Below are positions 1-27,500 of a stretch of 27,500 nt of DNA, in pieces. The notes under the pieces are model-generated. The model saw only the letters and a program-made list of their open reading frames with translations, searched no databases and was not told the DNA's origin. The DNA is from Botryococcus braunii (lineage: Eukaryota; Chlorophyta; Trebouxiophyceae), in the NCBI GenBank assembly GCA_002005505.1, contig KV908510.1, forward strand, positions 183,039 through 210,538. Reading direction: 5' to 3'. Numbering within the stretch: position 1 is the first letter of the stretch; every line of letters starts with the position of its first letter. Position numbers and translations under genes: made by a program.

Positions 1-33
1 ATTGTGTGTGTGTGTGTGTGGGGGGGGGGGGGG
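1..33. repeat. (TG)n followed by poly-G
   Basis: A short TG run passes directly into about 13 G residues at the left edge of the window. It lies in the intron upstream of the first visible TrpRS exon. I see no coding sense here. Confidence 0.9.
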
Positions 34-208
34 CGTACGTGTGCATATGCAAGCATTCAGCGGACTTCATTGCAGTGGGCATGCATGGGTCCTGAATCGG
101 TTCTTTTCTCACTGCCTGTTTATGGAGCTGTTTTGGGGGAGTGGTGTAAGGGAGGGGTGAAAAGCGGCGCAACCTAAGCAACCGTCTGCTTCTGGCGATG
201 GGGGGCAG

Positions 209-1552
209 GGGGGAATCTGGAGGTGGATGTCCCCTGGAAGTATCTCAACTTCTTCCTGGATGACGATGACAAGCTGGCCAAAATTGGGGAGGATTACAGC
301 TCGGGGCGCATGCTGACGGGGGAAATAAAGAAGGAGCTCATCCAGGTGAGCCAGGAAGCAAGCACCCATCAGACATTGTATGGAGGACATTGTGTATGAC
401 TTAACAGAGAAAGATAATAGATAGTATATAATAGAGATAAGATGATGTAATAGATAGAAGATAATAGAGATAAGGGGTTCGCATAGAGGATGGGGTCTCA
501 TAGAGGACATGGTAGGACTTGAAGACAAACATATTGGCTTATTGAACATGCTTGGCTTCCCTTCGTCTGGAGGGAGCGGAAGGGTTTTGGGAAGGTGGGG
601 ATGGGACCCGGGGACTTGAACAGGACATGGCTGCGTTTGGATAAGACGATAAAAGGATCGAAGAACGGAACACATTCTGTCCATCTCAGAGCCGCGGGAC
701 CATTTCCCATTTCTCAGCAGCAATGCACTATTTCACTGGATGAGAGGCACTTCCGATGCGATGTAATGCTTCCAATGCTTTGCTTTTAATGTGATGCATT
801 TGCCACCTGATGCTTCGCATACGACCCAATTGCCACGTCACTTGTCACTTGCCATGCGTTGATTCCCTTGTGATGCAATTGACATATGTTGGCTCCCATT
901 TGATGCACTGTCCGGCTGATGCTTGATGGTTCCCACGTGATGCACTGAGTGATGATTCTTGATGGTTCCCACGTGATGCACTGAGTGATGATTCTTGATG
1001 GTTCCCACGTGATGCACTGAGTGATGATTCTTGATGGTTCCCACTTGATGCACTGAGTGATGATTCTTGATGGTTCCCACGTGATGCACTGAGTGATGAC
1101 TCTTGATGGTTCCCACGTGATGCACTGAGTGATGATTCTTGATGGTTCCCACGTGATGCTCTCCCCTCCCCCGCCCCTCGGCATGCATTCATTGCCACAT
1201 CATTTGCATTCCCTGTGATTATCGCCGAGTGAGTCTTGTGCCACGCTTGCAATGTGTCTTACTGTGGCCACAAAGGGAGGCGTGGCAGAGGCATGGCCTA
1301 TTAATAGGCTGTGACTCTGCCACGCCTCCGTTGTCAGAGCCGGAGTAAGTCAAGTGGGAAACTACTCCTTTCCTGCTGCGCTATTGGGTCCGAATCACGT
1401 GGGTTTTGGTTGGCGGGTGGCAGGTTCTCCAGGAGCTGGTGGTACAGCATCAAGAGGCGCGGGCCAAGGTCACAGACGAGGTGATCGACCAGTTCTGCGT
1501 TCCCAGGGACATGCCGGACCTCTTTTCTAACCTCAAAGTCACCTCTTCGTGA
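209..1552 (+). CDS. Cytosolic tryptophanyl-tRNA synthetase, C-terminal two exons (5' part outside window)
   Basis: The enzyme charges tRNA-Trp with tryptophan in the cytosol. Two exons are visible, 209-345 and 1424-1552, joined by a phase-0 GT-AG intron (CAG|GTGAGC to GGCAG|GTT). The first exon encodes a stretch with [26 protein letters not shown] and [14 protein letters not shown]. The second encodes [19 protein letters not shown] and ends ...[10 protein letters not shown] and TGA at 1550-1552. This order matches the C-terminal anticodon-binding region of eukaryotic/archaeal-type TrpRS, where the human protein reads similarly through DDDKL, SG-MLTGE and KVTDE. The bacterial or organellar type lacks this segment. 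The first Gly-Gly codon spans the acceptor at 208/209, which supports that junction. The Rossmann-fold catalytic part (HIGH and KMSKS motifs) must lie upstream of base 1. Only about 88 codons are visible. Family identification is firm; polyadenylation was not located. Confidence 0.92.
901..1165. repeat. 36-bp minisatellite in TrpRS intron
   Basis: About seven head-to-tail copies of a unit reading GATGCACTGAGTGATGATTC then TTGATGGTTCCCACGT. The inner copies differ by single bases, while the first copy is more diverged. Flanking DNA from about 785 to 1250 carries looser GATGC/TTGCCAC relatives, as if an older array had decayed. Most units contain CACGTG. Because 36 is a multiple of three, all three minus-strand frames stay open across the array; those reading frames are a by-product. 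Confidence 0.95.
1276..1329. repeat. Nested inverted repeat (hairpin/cruciform candidate)
   Basis: A perfect 15-bp inverted repeat (GGAGGCGTGGCAGAG at 1276-1290 and its complement at 1315-1329) encloses a second perfect 14-bp palindrome, GCCTATTAATAGGC at 1296-1309. It lies in the TrpRS intron about 95 bases upstream of the last exon. It could be a small foldback element remnant or an RNA hairpin. Confidence 0.85.
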
Positions 1553-2762
1553 TGAACTTTAGAACCGTGGTCATCGTGATGGTACAATGTGTGTGGTGGT
1601 ACAATTCTGGCAGTACACTTTGTGGGCGCTGCTCGCCACCTCGAGATCCACTTCACGCAGCGCCGCACAGTAGTCCCACGTCAGCATTTTGTGAGACCGG
1701 GGGCCTGTTCTCCAAACTCGGAAGCATTGCTTCCTGACACACTTCGGGCACCCGGCCTCATCGCTGTGCCCTGGCGGCCCCGTGATCAGACCGTTACGTG
1801 TACTGTCAGGATGGAACGCCCTGAGACGCTTGGCGCTTTGGCCGCGTTCTTCTCATATTTTGTGTTGTTCTTCTTCTAGTTGCAGCAGCTGCATTTTCCT
1901 CATTCTTTGGTCTTTTGAGGCAGCCTTTCGGTCCCCGTCGTCGGTGCTTCCCTCTTCTTCTTGTTCAGGGTGAGGCGTTCAAGAACTGTGGAACCGATGC
2001 GGCTGACCGATGCTTCTTTGTGGAAGCGATGAGAAGTCACGAAGTAAGGTAGGAAGTTTTGGCTGCCATGAGTTATTCGTCGTTATTCAAGTGACATAGC
2101 GGGGCCTTTGTAAAACATTCGTTCTGCAAATTTCTTAATTGCCTATCTGTATGCTGTTCCATATGCGCATGCTTGTTCTCTCGTCTGGCTCATATAAGGT
2201 ATATTATGACAAAAAGTCATGCTGAATGCCGCAAGCTGGTCATGCTGAGGGTCCTCGTAATTGCATCCCGGACAACAGCATGTTGCATACGATTGCTACG
2301 TTCTGAATGTAAGGGTGGCTGAGGCGATGAGGACGTTAAGCCAAAAAGACAATATTGAGCTAGGTGAGGGGCAGAGAGGGAGGGAGGGGGTGGAGATCTC
2401 TAGGGTGAAACAAGCAAGGCGTCCTGCCCTCCCCCCTCGCTCCCCCCCTCTCTCCCCCCCCCTTCCCCCTCCCTGCCTACTGTACGGGGATGAGGTGCGC
2501 GCCTACTGGACGGGCATATGCGATCTTTCGGACGGGGATGAGGTACCCTTTTTGTCACCCGTCTTTGGCTTCTATATGTCTGCTGCCACCGCTGGCATGT
2601 GCGTGTGAACGTGTTGACTTCACCCTTCAGCCTTGTGTGAGGCGCATTAGTGTACGCAGCAGTACTGTTCTCCAAGACCTGATCACAAGCATCTCTCGGG
2701 TCAGCAGGCTCAAAAGTCCGCAGGCTCAAAGTCATGTCCTTGTGCGATTCTGCCCTCCTATG

Positions 2763-2857
2763 TTTAGTATCAAGAGTGAAGCCTATCCTAACCGCACACT
2801 GTAAATGCGTCATGCGGGTATGCGGAATACAGGGCCCAGACAGGAAAAGTGATATTG
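2763..2857 (+). repeat. Dispersed ~90-bp repeat, copy 1
   Basis: It begins TTTAGTATCAAGAGTGAAGC, continues CTATCCTAACCGCACACTGT and later GCGGGTATGCGGAATACAGG, and ends with a GACAGGAAAAGTGATA-like stretch. It matches copies at 3370-3470 and 27244-27344 in the same orientation. No coding frame, terminal inverted repeats or target duplications are obvious. Confidence 0.85.
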
Positions 2858-3369
2858 GAAAACATGTTTGTGCGAATACCTTCATTTGAAGGTACATCAT
2901 CTTGCTCCAACCAGGGACTCTGTGATTGGCTTATGTGTTTTTGGAACCGTAAGCAGGAGACCTTGTTTCACTGCTGGCCGTGCATTGCCCCACCTCATAC
3001 GAGTAGGATGGGGTAATTCCTGCCGGCAGAGGGAGGACCAGCCAGGGGCGCTGCTGGTTCATGTTTTGATGATGTCAGGGTCGCTACGGTACTTGAAGCA
3101 GAAACCGGTTTTGAAGCTGAGGAGGTTGAAAAGCCGAGATAGCAATTTTCTAGCATTACATTTCAGATTTGAGGTGTGACTGAGAAGGCTCTGAGTCAAA
3201 ATGGATGAAGGCATTTTATGTGATCCAAAGCCATACCCACTGGAGGCATGCGTGTCACACTACACATTGTGGGATAAAGTGGTTTGAAGCCAGGTAGGTC
3301 GGCACGGCCAGGATGTGCATTGGCGCACTTTTGTCTATCTTGATCGACACCGTCAATAGTCACAGGTCA

Positions 3370-3470
3370 TTTAATATTAAGAGTGAAGCCTATCCTAACC
3401 GCATACCATAAATCCATCATGCAGGGACGCGGAATCTAGGGGCCCAATATTAAAGGTAATAATGAAAGGG
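3370..3470 (+). repeat. Dispersed ~90-bp repeat, copy 2
   Basis: It shares the AAGAGTGAAGCCTATCCTAA core, then ACCGCATACCATAAATCC, with the copies at 2763 and 27244. Its 3' end (GGTAATAATGAAAGGG) runs into a purine-rich stretch and then the large GA/CA microsatellite. Confidence 0.85.
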
Positions 3471-3507
3471 AAAGTGAGAGAGCGAGAGAGAGGGGGTGAA
3501 GGGGGGC

Positions 3508-3782
<275 letters not shown>

Positions 3783-4816
3783 AGAGTATCCACAGAGAGA
3801 AAGAGAGAATTCACTAAACAGTCATAAAGCGTAACCACAATTGATAACTTGTGCAGGGCTGTAGTGTGATATATATGTATGCCAGAGTGTTAAAATTTAA
3901 TCCAGATTTCGTAAAATAGCAATCTGAACTATGTCATTTCTGCATGCAGCTGCACAGCCAACGGGCAGTTACTCGTAAAGCGCAGAGGAAACTTCGGCGC
4001 TCCATCGACTACGAGGAACCGAATCGCTGATGACGTGGTACGCTGTGGAGGCAGTGAAACAATCGTACTGCCACGTGGAGATTGGGCAATGCCGTTCCTT
4101 CGTTTAAACATACGCAGCAGATGAGAAAGGATACATTGCTAACCAATATTCCTTCACTGTGTGGCACCCAACTTTGATTTCGCGTCGCATCTACTCGTAA
4201 GAGTGAACCTCACTTTAGCCAAATCAAACAGATCAGACTATGGTCGGCAAAAGGAGCGATAACAATGGACGCCCTCGCGAGGTATAACATTGTTAAGGAA
4301 GACGAGCTCGTTTATCTTTTAGGATTAAAAGATATGAAAGGCGATCAAGTGCATAAAAACCCTGCTGACTATCAGCCTAACCACTCATGACTAAGTCTCA
4401 ATGTATCTATATTGAATATGACGATCGGCCAATCTTGACAAGGATTGATTAATCAACAGGGATGGTCAGCCTCCTGAAACTTGAAGCAGCTCAATCTTAA
4501 CGCATCCCTTCCCCCTGTAAGACGTCCATGTGTCGGGCGTTCTCGGCGTTGCACAAATCCGAAAACAACTTTGACGGTTCTATATCACAATTAAACAATG
4601 TCTGGTGTTGGACAAAGAATTGTGGACCAATTAGCAAGGGTTCTTAGGTGTATGGAAAACTCGAAGTGCGAGCTCGCGATGGAGATTGAAACTTGACGGG
4701 GGTGCATTCGGCAGGCCATAATATCGTGAATCAAAGGAGGCGCTGACCGACCTACCACCTGGTCGACCTACATACTAGCGAGCAGCTCTGTGATACTACG
4801 AACGCAAAGGCTTGCT

Positions 4817-4834
4817 TAGCCATATAATTGGCTA
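4817..4834 (+). promoter_or_regulatory. TATA-like palindrome just upstream of mannanase start
   Basis: TAGCCATATAATTGGCTA is a 6-bp-arm inverted repeat around TATAAT, 13 bases upstream of the ATG at 4847. The spacing is short for a TATA box plus 5' UTR, so it could equally be a 5' UTR hairpin. The role is inferred only from position. Confidence 0.2.
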
Positions 4835-4846
4835 GGACAGGCCAAG

Positions 4847-14643
<9,797 letters not shown>

Positions 14644-17482
14644 GTGGTTGCAGAATGCTGCAACTCGCAGCCATCGGACAGGGCCAAGGGGTTGTATGCT
14701 GGTAGGAAGGAAAGTTAGTCCCAACATGGTCGGGAATGGCTGGGCCTGGCACATGTGCAAAATAGGCAGAAAGCAGGCCCGCTTCAGATTCATCCAAAAG
14801 TTATGAAATTATTAGCATCAGATCCAGATTACATACTGGGAATAGCTTTTATTGCCATTGAATTTGTAAACAGAAGGAATGGTTGGCAACCTCCCTGAGA
14901 TCAGAAACCATGTTTACAGCAGAGTACAATACCCTGTCACCTTCTTGGGCCAATATTATGTCCAGCTCTCTCACTGAGACATTGCGCCCTTTAGTGGTTG
15001 GGCTTACATTGCCGTGGCTATGGTATAGCGTAGACGAGTCCTTGTCTCACCCGGACACATTGTCCGGAAAGACAATTTTTGCGGGACTGAGTATTGCTCG
15101 ATCTTGGAGCAGTAGAGAGTGCACCATGTGGCATTTGAAGCGTCTCCAGGTTCAAAAAAGAGCTGTGAAGAGTGTGAGAGCTTATTGAAGTGTATGGACC
15201 ACTCTCCCTTTTGAGGAAACCTGGGAGGTTGGATATCAATACAGTAATAAATGTCAGATATTGGCACATTTGAGTTCGGACCTCTGGGCTTAGTTTTACA
15301 GGCTGAAAAGTTTAATCTAAGACTCTGTGGTCTTTACTTCCATTAATAATACAGCACCTTTTTGTAAGCAGATGCGATTTAAGATGCCCCAGTATGACTT
15401 ATAATAAAGAGGCGCTTCATCATGCCCCAGTGTGTCTCTATGATTATTATCGGCTCGGCCAACTATGGACTCTAGATCTGTGTGGAGTGCCCCCCCCCCC
15501 CTAACACATGCATGGCCTTTCGCGCAGAGCTTGTTCAGAGTCTCATGCCATGTGACTGTTCTACGGTACGAAGTTTTTCACGGCTTTCGCAACTCTGGAC
15601 GGATAGGCGTTACCTTCCCAGACGGTCTCCAAACCTCCCTTTGTACTTGCGCAAACTGTGGTTGTCTTTTATTAACCCCGTGCCAGCTGGTAGCAACTTT
15701 ACATATCCACCCCGACACAGGTGGTCAACCCCCAAGAGCTATGCGTTTCAGATTGGAAAACATGTTACCCCTGTATGTTATACATATCGGTGAGTGAAGA
15801 ACGCCTGAAATGTTGGGCTTGGGGGAAGTTGTTGGGCTATGATGGTCACAGTTGCATGCAATAGGGAGTATTACGAAATACCTTCTTTGCCCAAGCTAGC
15901 CACAAGACTGGGGATATGCTCCAAGGGTGCTTGCTGTTGCAAGTAGCGTTGCATGCATCATATGGTAACTTTATTGAGTTCTAAGCTAGTGAGAGCACTT
16001 CAGAAAATTACATTGCATTTTGACGTCAGAAACAGGAGAAAGAATAATGAACGCCGCGAATTGGAAGTGCAACCGCAGGAAGGTGCATGCAATATGCACG
16101 CTTTCAGAAAGGTGCATTGTGTTCTGGAGGGACCGCAGCACATACTATTAAACCCACATTGGAACATAGGGGTGGCAATTGTTAACACAGGAACTGGCAT
16201 TAACTTTCCTCGTTGTTTGCCTCAACGCTCAGGGTTCAGGAGCAGCATTCACCGCTGTTAAAGTGATATAAAAACAAGTAAATGATTGAAGAAGGATGTA
16301 CACTAATTCCATAGATGGAAAGATAGACAGACAAAGGGCTGATGTATTTCACTTTTAACTTAAAATGAACAAATGAATGAACAAGTTATAAATGGCAGAG
16401 ATTGTTCATTGAGCACAAGATTTTTATTCATTAAGCACTGGAAGCAATTGATTCAAGCACATACGTGAGTGGCTGAAGGATGAATGAATGAATTTACGAA
16501 CACTGTAAATATGAATGACTGAACGAATAGCTGAACAGGCAAATTCCTGTCCATCAATCCGACCGGGTGGGTGCGAAACTGTCCTTCCAAATTAAACCAT
16601 CCACGGTACGTAAAATTCTTATCGACTGCCCTAGTTCAGTACCTAACCTAGGAGTATACCTGAAGCAATTTGTTAATTTTAAACCCGGCAAATAATTTGA
16701 GCCCCAAGTCAAAGTCCCTCGCAGTATTTTGTGAGAAAATTACAGCCTTGTGCACTTTCAGTAGGAGCCTTGTTGCCCGTGTTACCCCGTCCCGGCAAGA
16801 TGCCGGTGCCTGCGCTGCGACAAGTCCGGGAAGTTTCACATGCCACCACGAATTTGCCAACCTTTTAATTTAATCTCACAGTTTATTTTATGGAACTGTC
16901 TCGATATGCTGATCCGCAGCTGTGGGTCAAGTGAGCTGGAGAGCCCTGCAGTTCTAGATCTGAAGAGGATAAGCCGTCGTTTTCAGCTCTGCTAAGGTGC
17001 ACTGATGATCGTGATCAAAATATATGGCATAATGATTAATGTTCTTCCTGGGTTTGGCAGGGTTTTGTACAGTGGGGCGTGAGATTCACGTACAGTTGCG
17101 ATCCCGTTCGTGGATCATGTCGATTAAGATATGAATGTATACACGTAACTGTAAGGTTGTTGAAGCTAGTTCCCAGAATGCGTTATCACCTTCGTGCCTA
17201 TTGTGTAGATTTGAAGTGGTACAAGAAATTTCGCTTGTGGTTAGCCATACCTCAAAGACATACATGGCGTCCTCAGAAAGTATTTTACATTACTTGAAGC
17301 TCTTAAATGTTATATTCAAGGTTTTATATAGTGGAAGTAATGCAAGGTTAAGCGAGGCCTAGCTGTTTCCTCAGAGTTCTCGCAAGGTCAAGGTGGGTTG
17401 TGGGAGGGTACCAAAGCTTAAGCTACATTGCTGTATGTGGGCAGGCTTGGCAGCGGTTGCTGCGGAGGCCGCCTTACAAAGC
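14644..17482. other. Intergenic region between mannanase and esterase genes
   Basis: No protein is recognised on either strand. A TGTAA motif at about 14865, roughly 220 bases after the mannanase stop, could be an algal-type polyadenylation signal. AATAAA-like strings occur near 15245 and 15403. The stretch 16340-16560 is rich in degenerate GAATGAAT/GAAC tetranucleotides. A TTTTATATAG string at about 17322 lies 160 bases before the next ATG and is a weak TATA-box candidate. Confidence 0.55.
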
Positions 17483-24176
<6,694 letters not shown>

Positions 24177-25261
24177 TCCTGGGCCTTGCCAGGATGCTGG
24201 TGAACGAGCGACCTCCACCAAAAAATGCAACAACCCTCTCAACGAGCAAGCCATTGGGTCCGCCAATAGCAGAGCATGGAGGTCTTCGCTCAAAGTAAAC
24301 TTTACTGGCCAATGGCTGTACTTGTGGCGACGGCTGTCAACACGTTGTGAGATCCTACGTCGTTTGCAAACTCCAAATTGGGCCAGGTGAGTCTCCCCTT
24401 TACTTCCTGCATAAACGCGCGAAAGGTGTTTGTGGTTGCGTGCGTAACGCTGCGCCCGCTAGCGTCATGCGAGCCGACAAGATCGTGTTGGAAGGCCGAC
24501 AAGATCGTGTTGCAGAGATTTGCGAATCCATCAACGCTCAGCGTTGCCGACGCACGGGGGGACAGTGGTGATTGCAGAATATTCGGACACTGGGAATTGC
24601 AGAATGTACTTAAAGAAGATACCCGAAATCCTTACTTTGTGTATCAGTCAAGGCGAGTCCTAACTGTGTCAAATGGAATTCTCCTCAATGGATTGGTCGC
24701 AGCAGGGTCCTCTCCGGAGAGGTTATCAATGTATGTTAGTCAAGATGCATCAAGTGTTTTCAAGATGCATATGCGTCAAGTCTGCCGTTTTAAGTGTGTT
24801 CTTGTCTAAGTAGTCAAGTTGCATATGTGTCCCCACTCCATCAAAATGAATACAGTGTTTGAATACCTTGTGGGGTCAAAATGAATGGAATGGGTGGCAC
24901 AGGAAGTGTGACGCAATTGTGCTCGGACGGCTATGTCTTCCGCAAGGGTGTACTCGGACGGGTATAAATATAGCTGCCACTGCGGAACCTCTCACCGGAG
25001 CTCCTGAGTGGCAAGTGTGCATCCACTTGTACGAGAGCCGCATGTGTGGCTACAATTGGTCGAACCAGTCCATGGCAAGGCTTCCCGCTTGCTCAGATGG
25101 CCAAACACCATTAGCTATAGATGATATCACACAGAGCTGTAGGATACATCCATTCAACACATTCCCTCTACATGTTTCCGTTGTCATCATGTTGGCGTCC
25201 TGATCAGAATATGTCATCACATATAATGGGAAACCCGAATGATGTGATGGTGGATATATCT

Positions 25262-25409
25262 ACAGTGTAGGTACATGTACATACAGTGTAGGTACATGAA
25301 CATACAGTGTAGGTACATGTACATACACTGTAGGTACATGTACATACACTGTAGGTACATGTACATACAGTGTAGGTACATGTACCTACAGTGTTATAAC
25401 TAATTAGTT
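25262..25409. repeat. 21-bp palindromic minisatellite ending in a perfect palindrome
   Basis: Six units of GTGTAGGTACATGTACATACA with a 21-bp period start near 25265. The last one is altered to TGTAGGTACATGTACCTACA (25371-25390), a perfect 20-bp palindrome. It is followed by AACTAATTAGTT (25398-25409), another perfect palindrome in AT-rich DNA. Confidence 0.92.
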
Positions 25410-26375
25410 AATTAATTATGATTATAACTAGCAATTTATGCTTGGCAATGGCCTTTGCAAAGGATATTAGTTGATCCTGCACTTGCATGGACATCGCCGT
25501 GATGAGCTCCAATGTGGAGGTCTCCACATCAGAGTTGATTATTTTGGCGTGCACCTGTGACAGTGTATTGTTCTGAACTTGCAGTTGCAAGCATATTGAC
25601 AGCCCGTTATCTTGAACTGCAAATAGTGATAGCTACCAACATTTGCGCACAGCTTTGAAAAGAATCACGCCCCTTAAAGGAAAAAAAGGGACTACAGTGA
25701 ATAGGTTATGGACCGATCCGTCAACTAATGGTACCTTGTCTGAAACATTTTGTCCATTGTTTTGGTCAAAAGGATGGTCATGGGGGACCCAGAACGCGCT
25801 TAATCTGTAATTGGTGCCTGGAAGGATTCCGTTCCACACCCCCATTTCTATACCCCGGGCCCGGAAGATATTCTCAACCCCTTATGTGAGTTGAATATCA
25901 ACCCCTTGTGGTCCACATACGTCCACGTGCATGGTTAGCCACGTTGTTACGGATGCTTAGCTTTTGAAGTTTTATTGTTGGCTTGGGTCCAGATCCGGAC
26001 CCCAAAAAATGTAGAAAGGCTTCATTACAATGTTCTTGTGAAGGAGCTCATCTTGAGCCATCACCACTAAGTGTGAAAGCGTTGCAGGAAGTGTGACTAG
26101 GCCAGTAAGAAAGAATGGGTATTTCCCTGCAGACCACATCCTCACGGCCATGCCTGAAGGTATTGATGTGCGACGGATCTGAGACCTATAGGCGGGAGCT
26201 ACCTGTCGTCATGCAGATCTCTCGCGGGGAGGCTTGCACCCTGCTCCGCGCTCATCTATTTCAGCTACGGCTTTCCATTGTAGATATGATAGACGGTCTA
26301 AATTTTTTCGCCCCCCCCCCATATATATGTACCTCTGCATTGATGTGCCCCCGACTTCATCTCCCTGTGCAGACT

Positions 26376-26671
26376 GTAAGCACCCTTTTATGCTTCCGCC
26401 TAGGATGTCATGACCTCCCAATTGACACTGGTAGACGGCAAGGGATCCCCCATAATGAGAGGGTCCATACTAGTTGGCACCAGCTAGGAATACCGATTAC
26501 ATCTCAGACGAAAGGGCTGTTGTGTCCCCTGGAGCTTCAAAAAGAACTTTAAAAAACTTCCAGAAATTTCTGGAAAAAGGAAAGTACGGACCCTCTCATT
26601 ATGAGGGATCCCTTGCCGTCTACCAGGGTCCGTTGGGAGGCCATGACATCCTAGACGGAACCTATAAGTGT
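26376..26671. mobile_element. Foldback-type inverted repeat (MITE-like candidate)
   Basis: Arms of about 90 bases (about 26376-26470 and 26584-26671) are near-perfect inverted copies. The left arm reads TAGGATGTCATGACCTCCCA ... GTAGACGGCAAGGGATCCCC ... ATAATGAGAGGGTCC. The right arm carries the complement with a few mismatches. The spacer of about 113 bases contains a perfect palindrome, CCAGAAATTTCTGG (26560-26573). No transposase is present and no target-site duplication is clear, so the mobile-element class is inferred. Confidence 0.6.
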
Positions 26672-26834
26672 TCATTGAGGTAGTGGAAGATGAGTTTGAG
26701 TACTTGTTTATTTGTCCAACCGACCTCAGTCTTAACCACCTTTTCCACCCGCGAGTTTGATCAGTTTCTCGCTTCATGGGGCAGCAAGACGGTGAAAGGG
26801 TTGCAAGGTTTGCGGTGCTCGCTTTCAAGAATTA
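26668..26834 (+). pseudogene. Possible decayed LINE-type ORF tail
   Basis: In one + frame the sequence reads VEDEFEYLFICPTDLSLNHL, a stop at 26758-26760, then SRFMGQQDGERVARFAVLAF. The pattern (V)EDE-h-h-h-h-CP followed by a DxxxVAxFV-like helix is common at the C-terminal end of LINE reverse-transcriptase ORFs. There is no reverse-transcriptase domain in the window and one in-frame stop. The resemblance is by eye, so this is a weak call. Confidence 0.3.
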
Positions 26835-26926
26835 CATCAATGCTTCAGCTGACAGCTACGGGGACATCGATGTCCCTGGATATCCAGCTCTTAGTACTGG
26901 ATCTGGACCCTTATTTACAACAACCA

Positions 26927-27099
<173 letters not shown>

Positions 27100-27243
27100 C
27101 CTCGCTCGCCTGCCCGCCGGCATATACTAGAATTCATACTACGTATACTATATACCACTCCTGTTAGAATTTGTTCTATGAATTGACCGGTGGACAAGTA
27201 ATGAATCTCATCTCTCACCAGCCCTAATGAATTCATACGCGGC

Positions 27244-27344
27244 GTTTAAACTGAAGAGTGGAGCTTATCCTAACCGCACACCATAAATCCTGCATGTGGG
27301 TATGGGGTCATCCAGGGGCCAGAGACAAAAGGTGATAGTGAAAG
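27244..27344 (+). repeat. Dispersed ~90-bp repeat, copy 3
   Basis: It reads TTTAAACTGAAGAGTGGAGC, then TTATCCTAACCGCACACC, CATAAATCC, TGGGTATGGGG and CAAAAGGTGATAGTGAAAG. It is the third copy of the family seen at 2763 and 3370, in the same orientation, and is followed like copy 2 by purine-rich DNA with poly-G. Confidence 0.82.
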
Positions 27345-27500
27345 ACTCTTTGGAACATGGCAAAGAAAGACACGGTGCGAGCGACGCGAAAAGGAAAGGG
27401 GGGGGGGGGGAGAAAAGGGGCGGGGGTAGGGGGGGGGGGGGGCAACGGTGTTTGTACCGATCGCCCAATGCCTGCCGCCCGATGACAGTTGAAATTGCGG

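Noticed and set aside
901..1165. CRISPR-like array
   Set aside because: Units are contiguous with no unique spacers, and the context is a eukaryotic intron. The same applies to the arrays at 21390 and 25262.
785..1252. Minus-strand proteins with 12-residue repeats ([12 protein letters not shown])
   Set aside because: They are open only because a 36-bp repeat lacks stops in all three frames; the region is the intron of the TrpRS gene on the other strand.
24859..25203. Possible additional gene downstream of the esterase
   Set aside because: One open frame of 114 codons, no recognised motif, no flanking splice-consistent exon; left as intergenic.

Overview
This is a eukaryotic nuclear segment, most likely from a green alga. 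The sequence shows three intron-rich genes on the + strand with GT-AG introns. Many 5' splice sites read GTGCG-, GTATGC or GTGGG-. The intergenic and intronic DNA is full of long GA, CA and CT microsatellites. The protein content (a secreted mannanase, a Trichome-Birefringence-like/PC-esterase membrane protein and a cytosolic TrpRS) fits an alga with a polysaccharide coat, perhaps a prasinophyte. That lineage call is inference from style and not proven.

Layout. (1) 209-1552: the last two exons of cytosolic tryptophanyl-tRNA synthetase, with a 36-bp minisatellite and a nested palindrome in the intron. (2) 1553-4846: intergenic DNA holding two copies of a ~90-bp dispersed repeat and a GA/CA microsatellite. 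(3) 4847-14643: a 17-exon gene for a secreted GH5 (subfamily-7-like) endo-beta-1,4-mannanase. It has a signal peptide, both catalytic glutamates, a Ser/Thr/Ala linker and two tandem cysteine-rich PAN/Apple-like modules at the C terminus. (4) 14644-17482: intergenic, nothing recognised. (5) 17483-24176: a 7-exon gene for a type II membrane SGNH/PC-esterase-like protein with GDS and DxxH catalytic motifs. This is the plan of plant TBL polysaccharide O-acetyltransferases. (6) 24177-27500: intergenic DNA with a palindromic 21-bp minisatellite, a foldback inverted repeat, a decayed LINE-like tail, a CA/CG microsatellite and the third copy of the dispersed repeat.

I built the gene models by hand by joining exons whose intron phases agree. 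The mannanase model gives 772 codons plus stop with all 16 junctions in phase. The esterase model gives 498 codons plus stop with all 6 junctions in phase. The weakest points are the 5' end of mannanase exon 9, the last mannanase exon, and the start of esterase exon 6.

The mannanase and the putative acetyltransferase are neighbours in the same orientation, which suggests, but does not show, a shared link to mannan-type polysaccharide. The most unusual non-coding observations are intronic tandem repeats that start at, or include, 5' splice sites, and a consistent polarity in which GA tracts end in poly-G runs.
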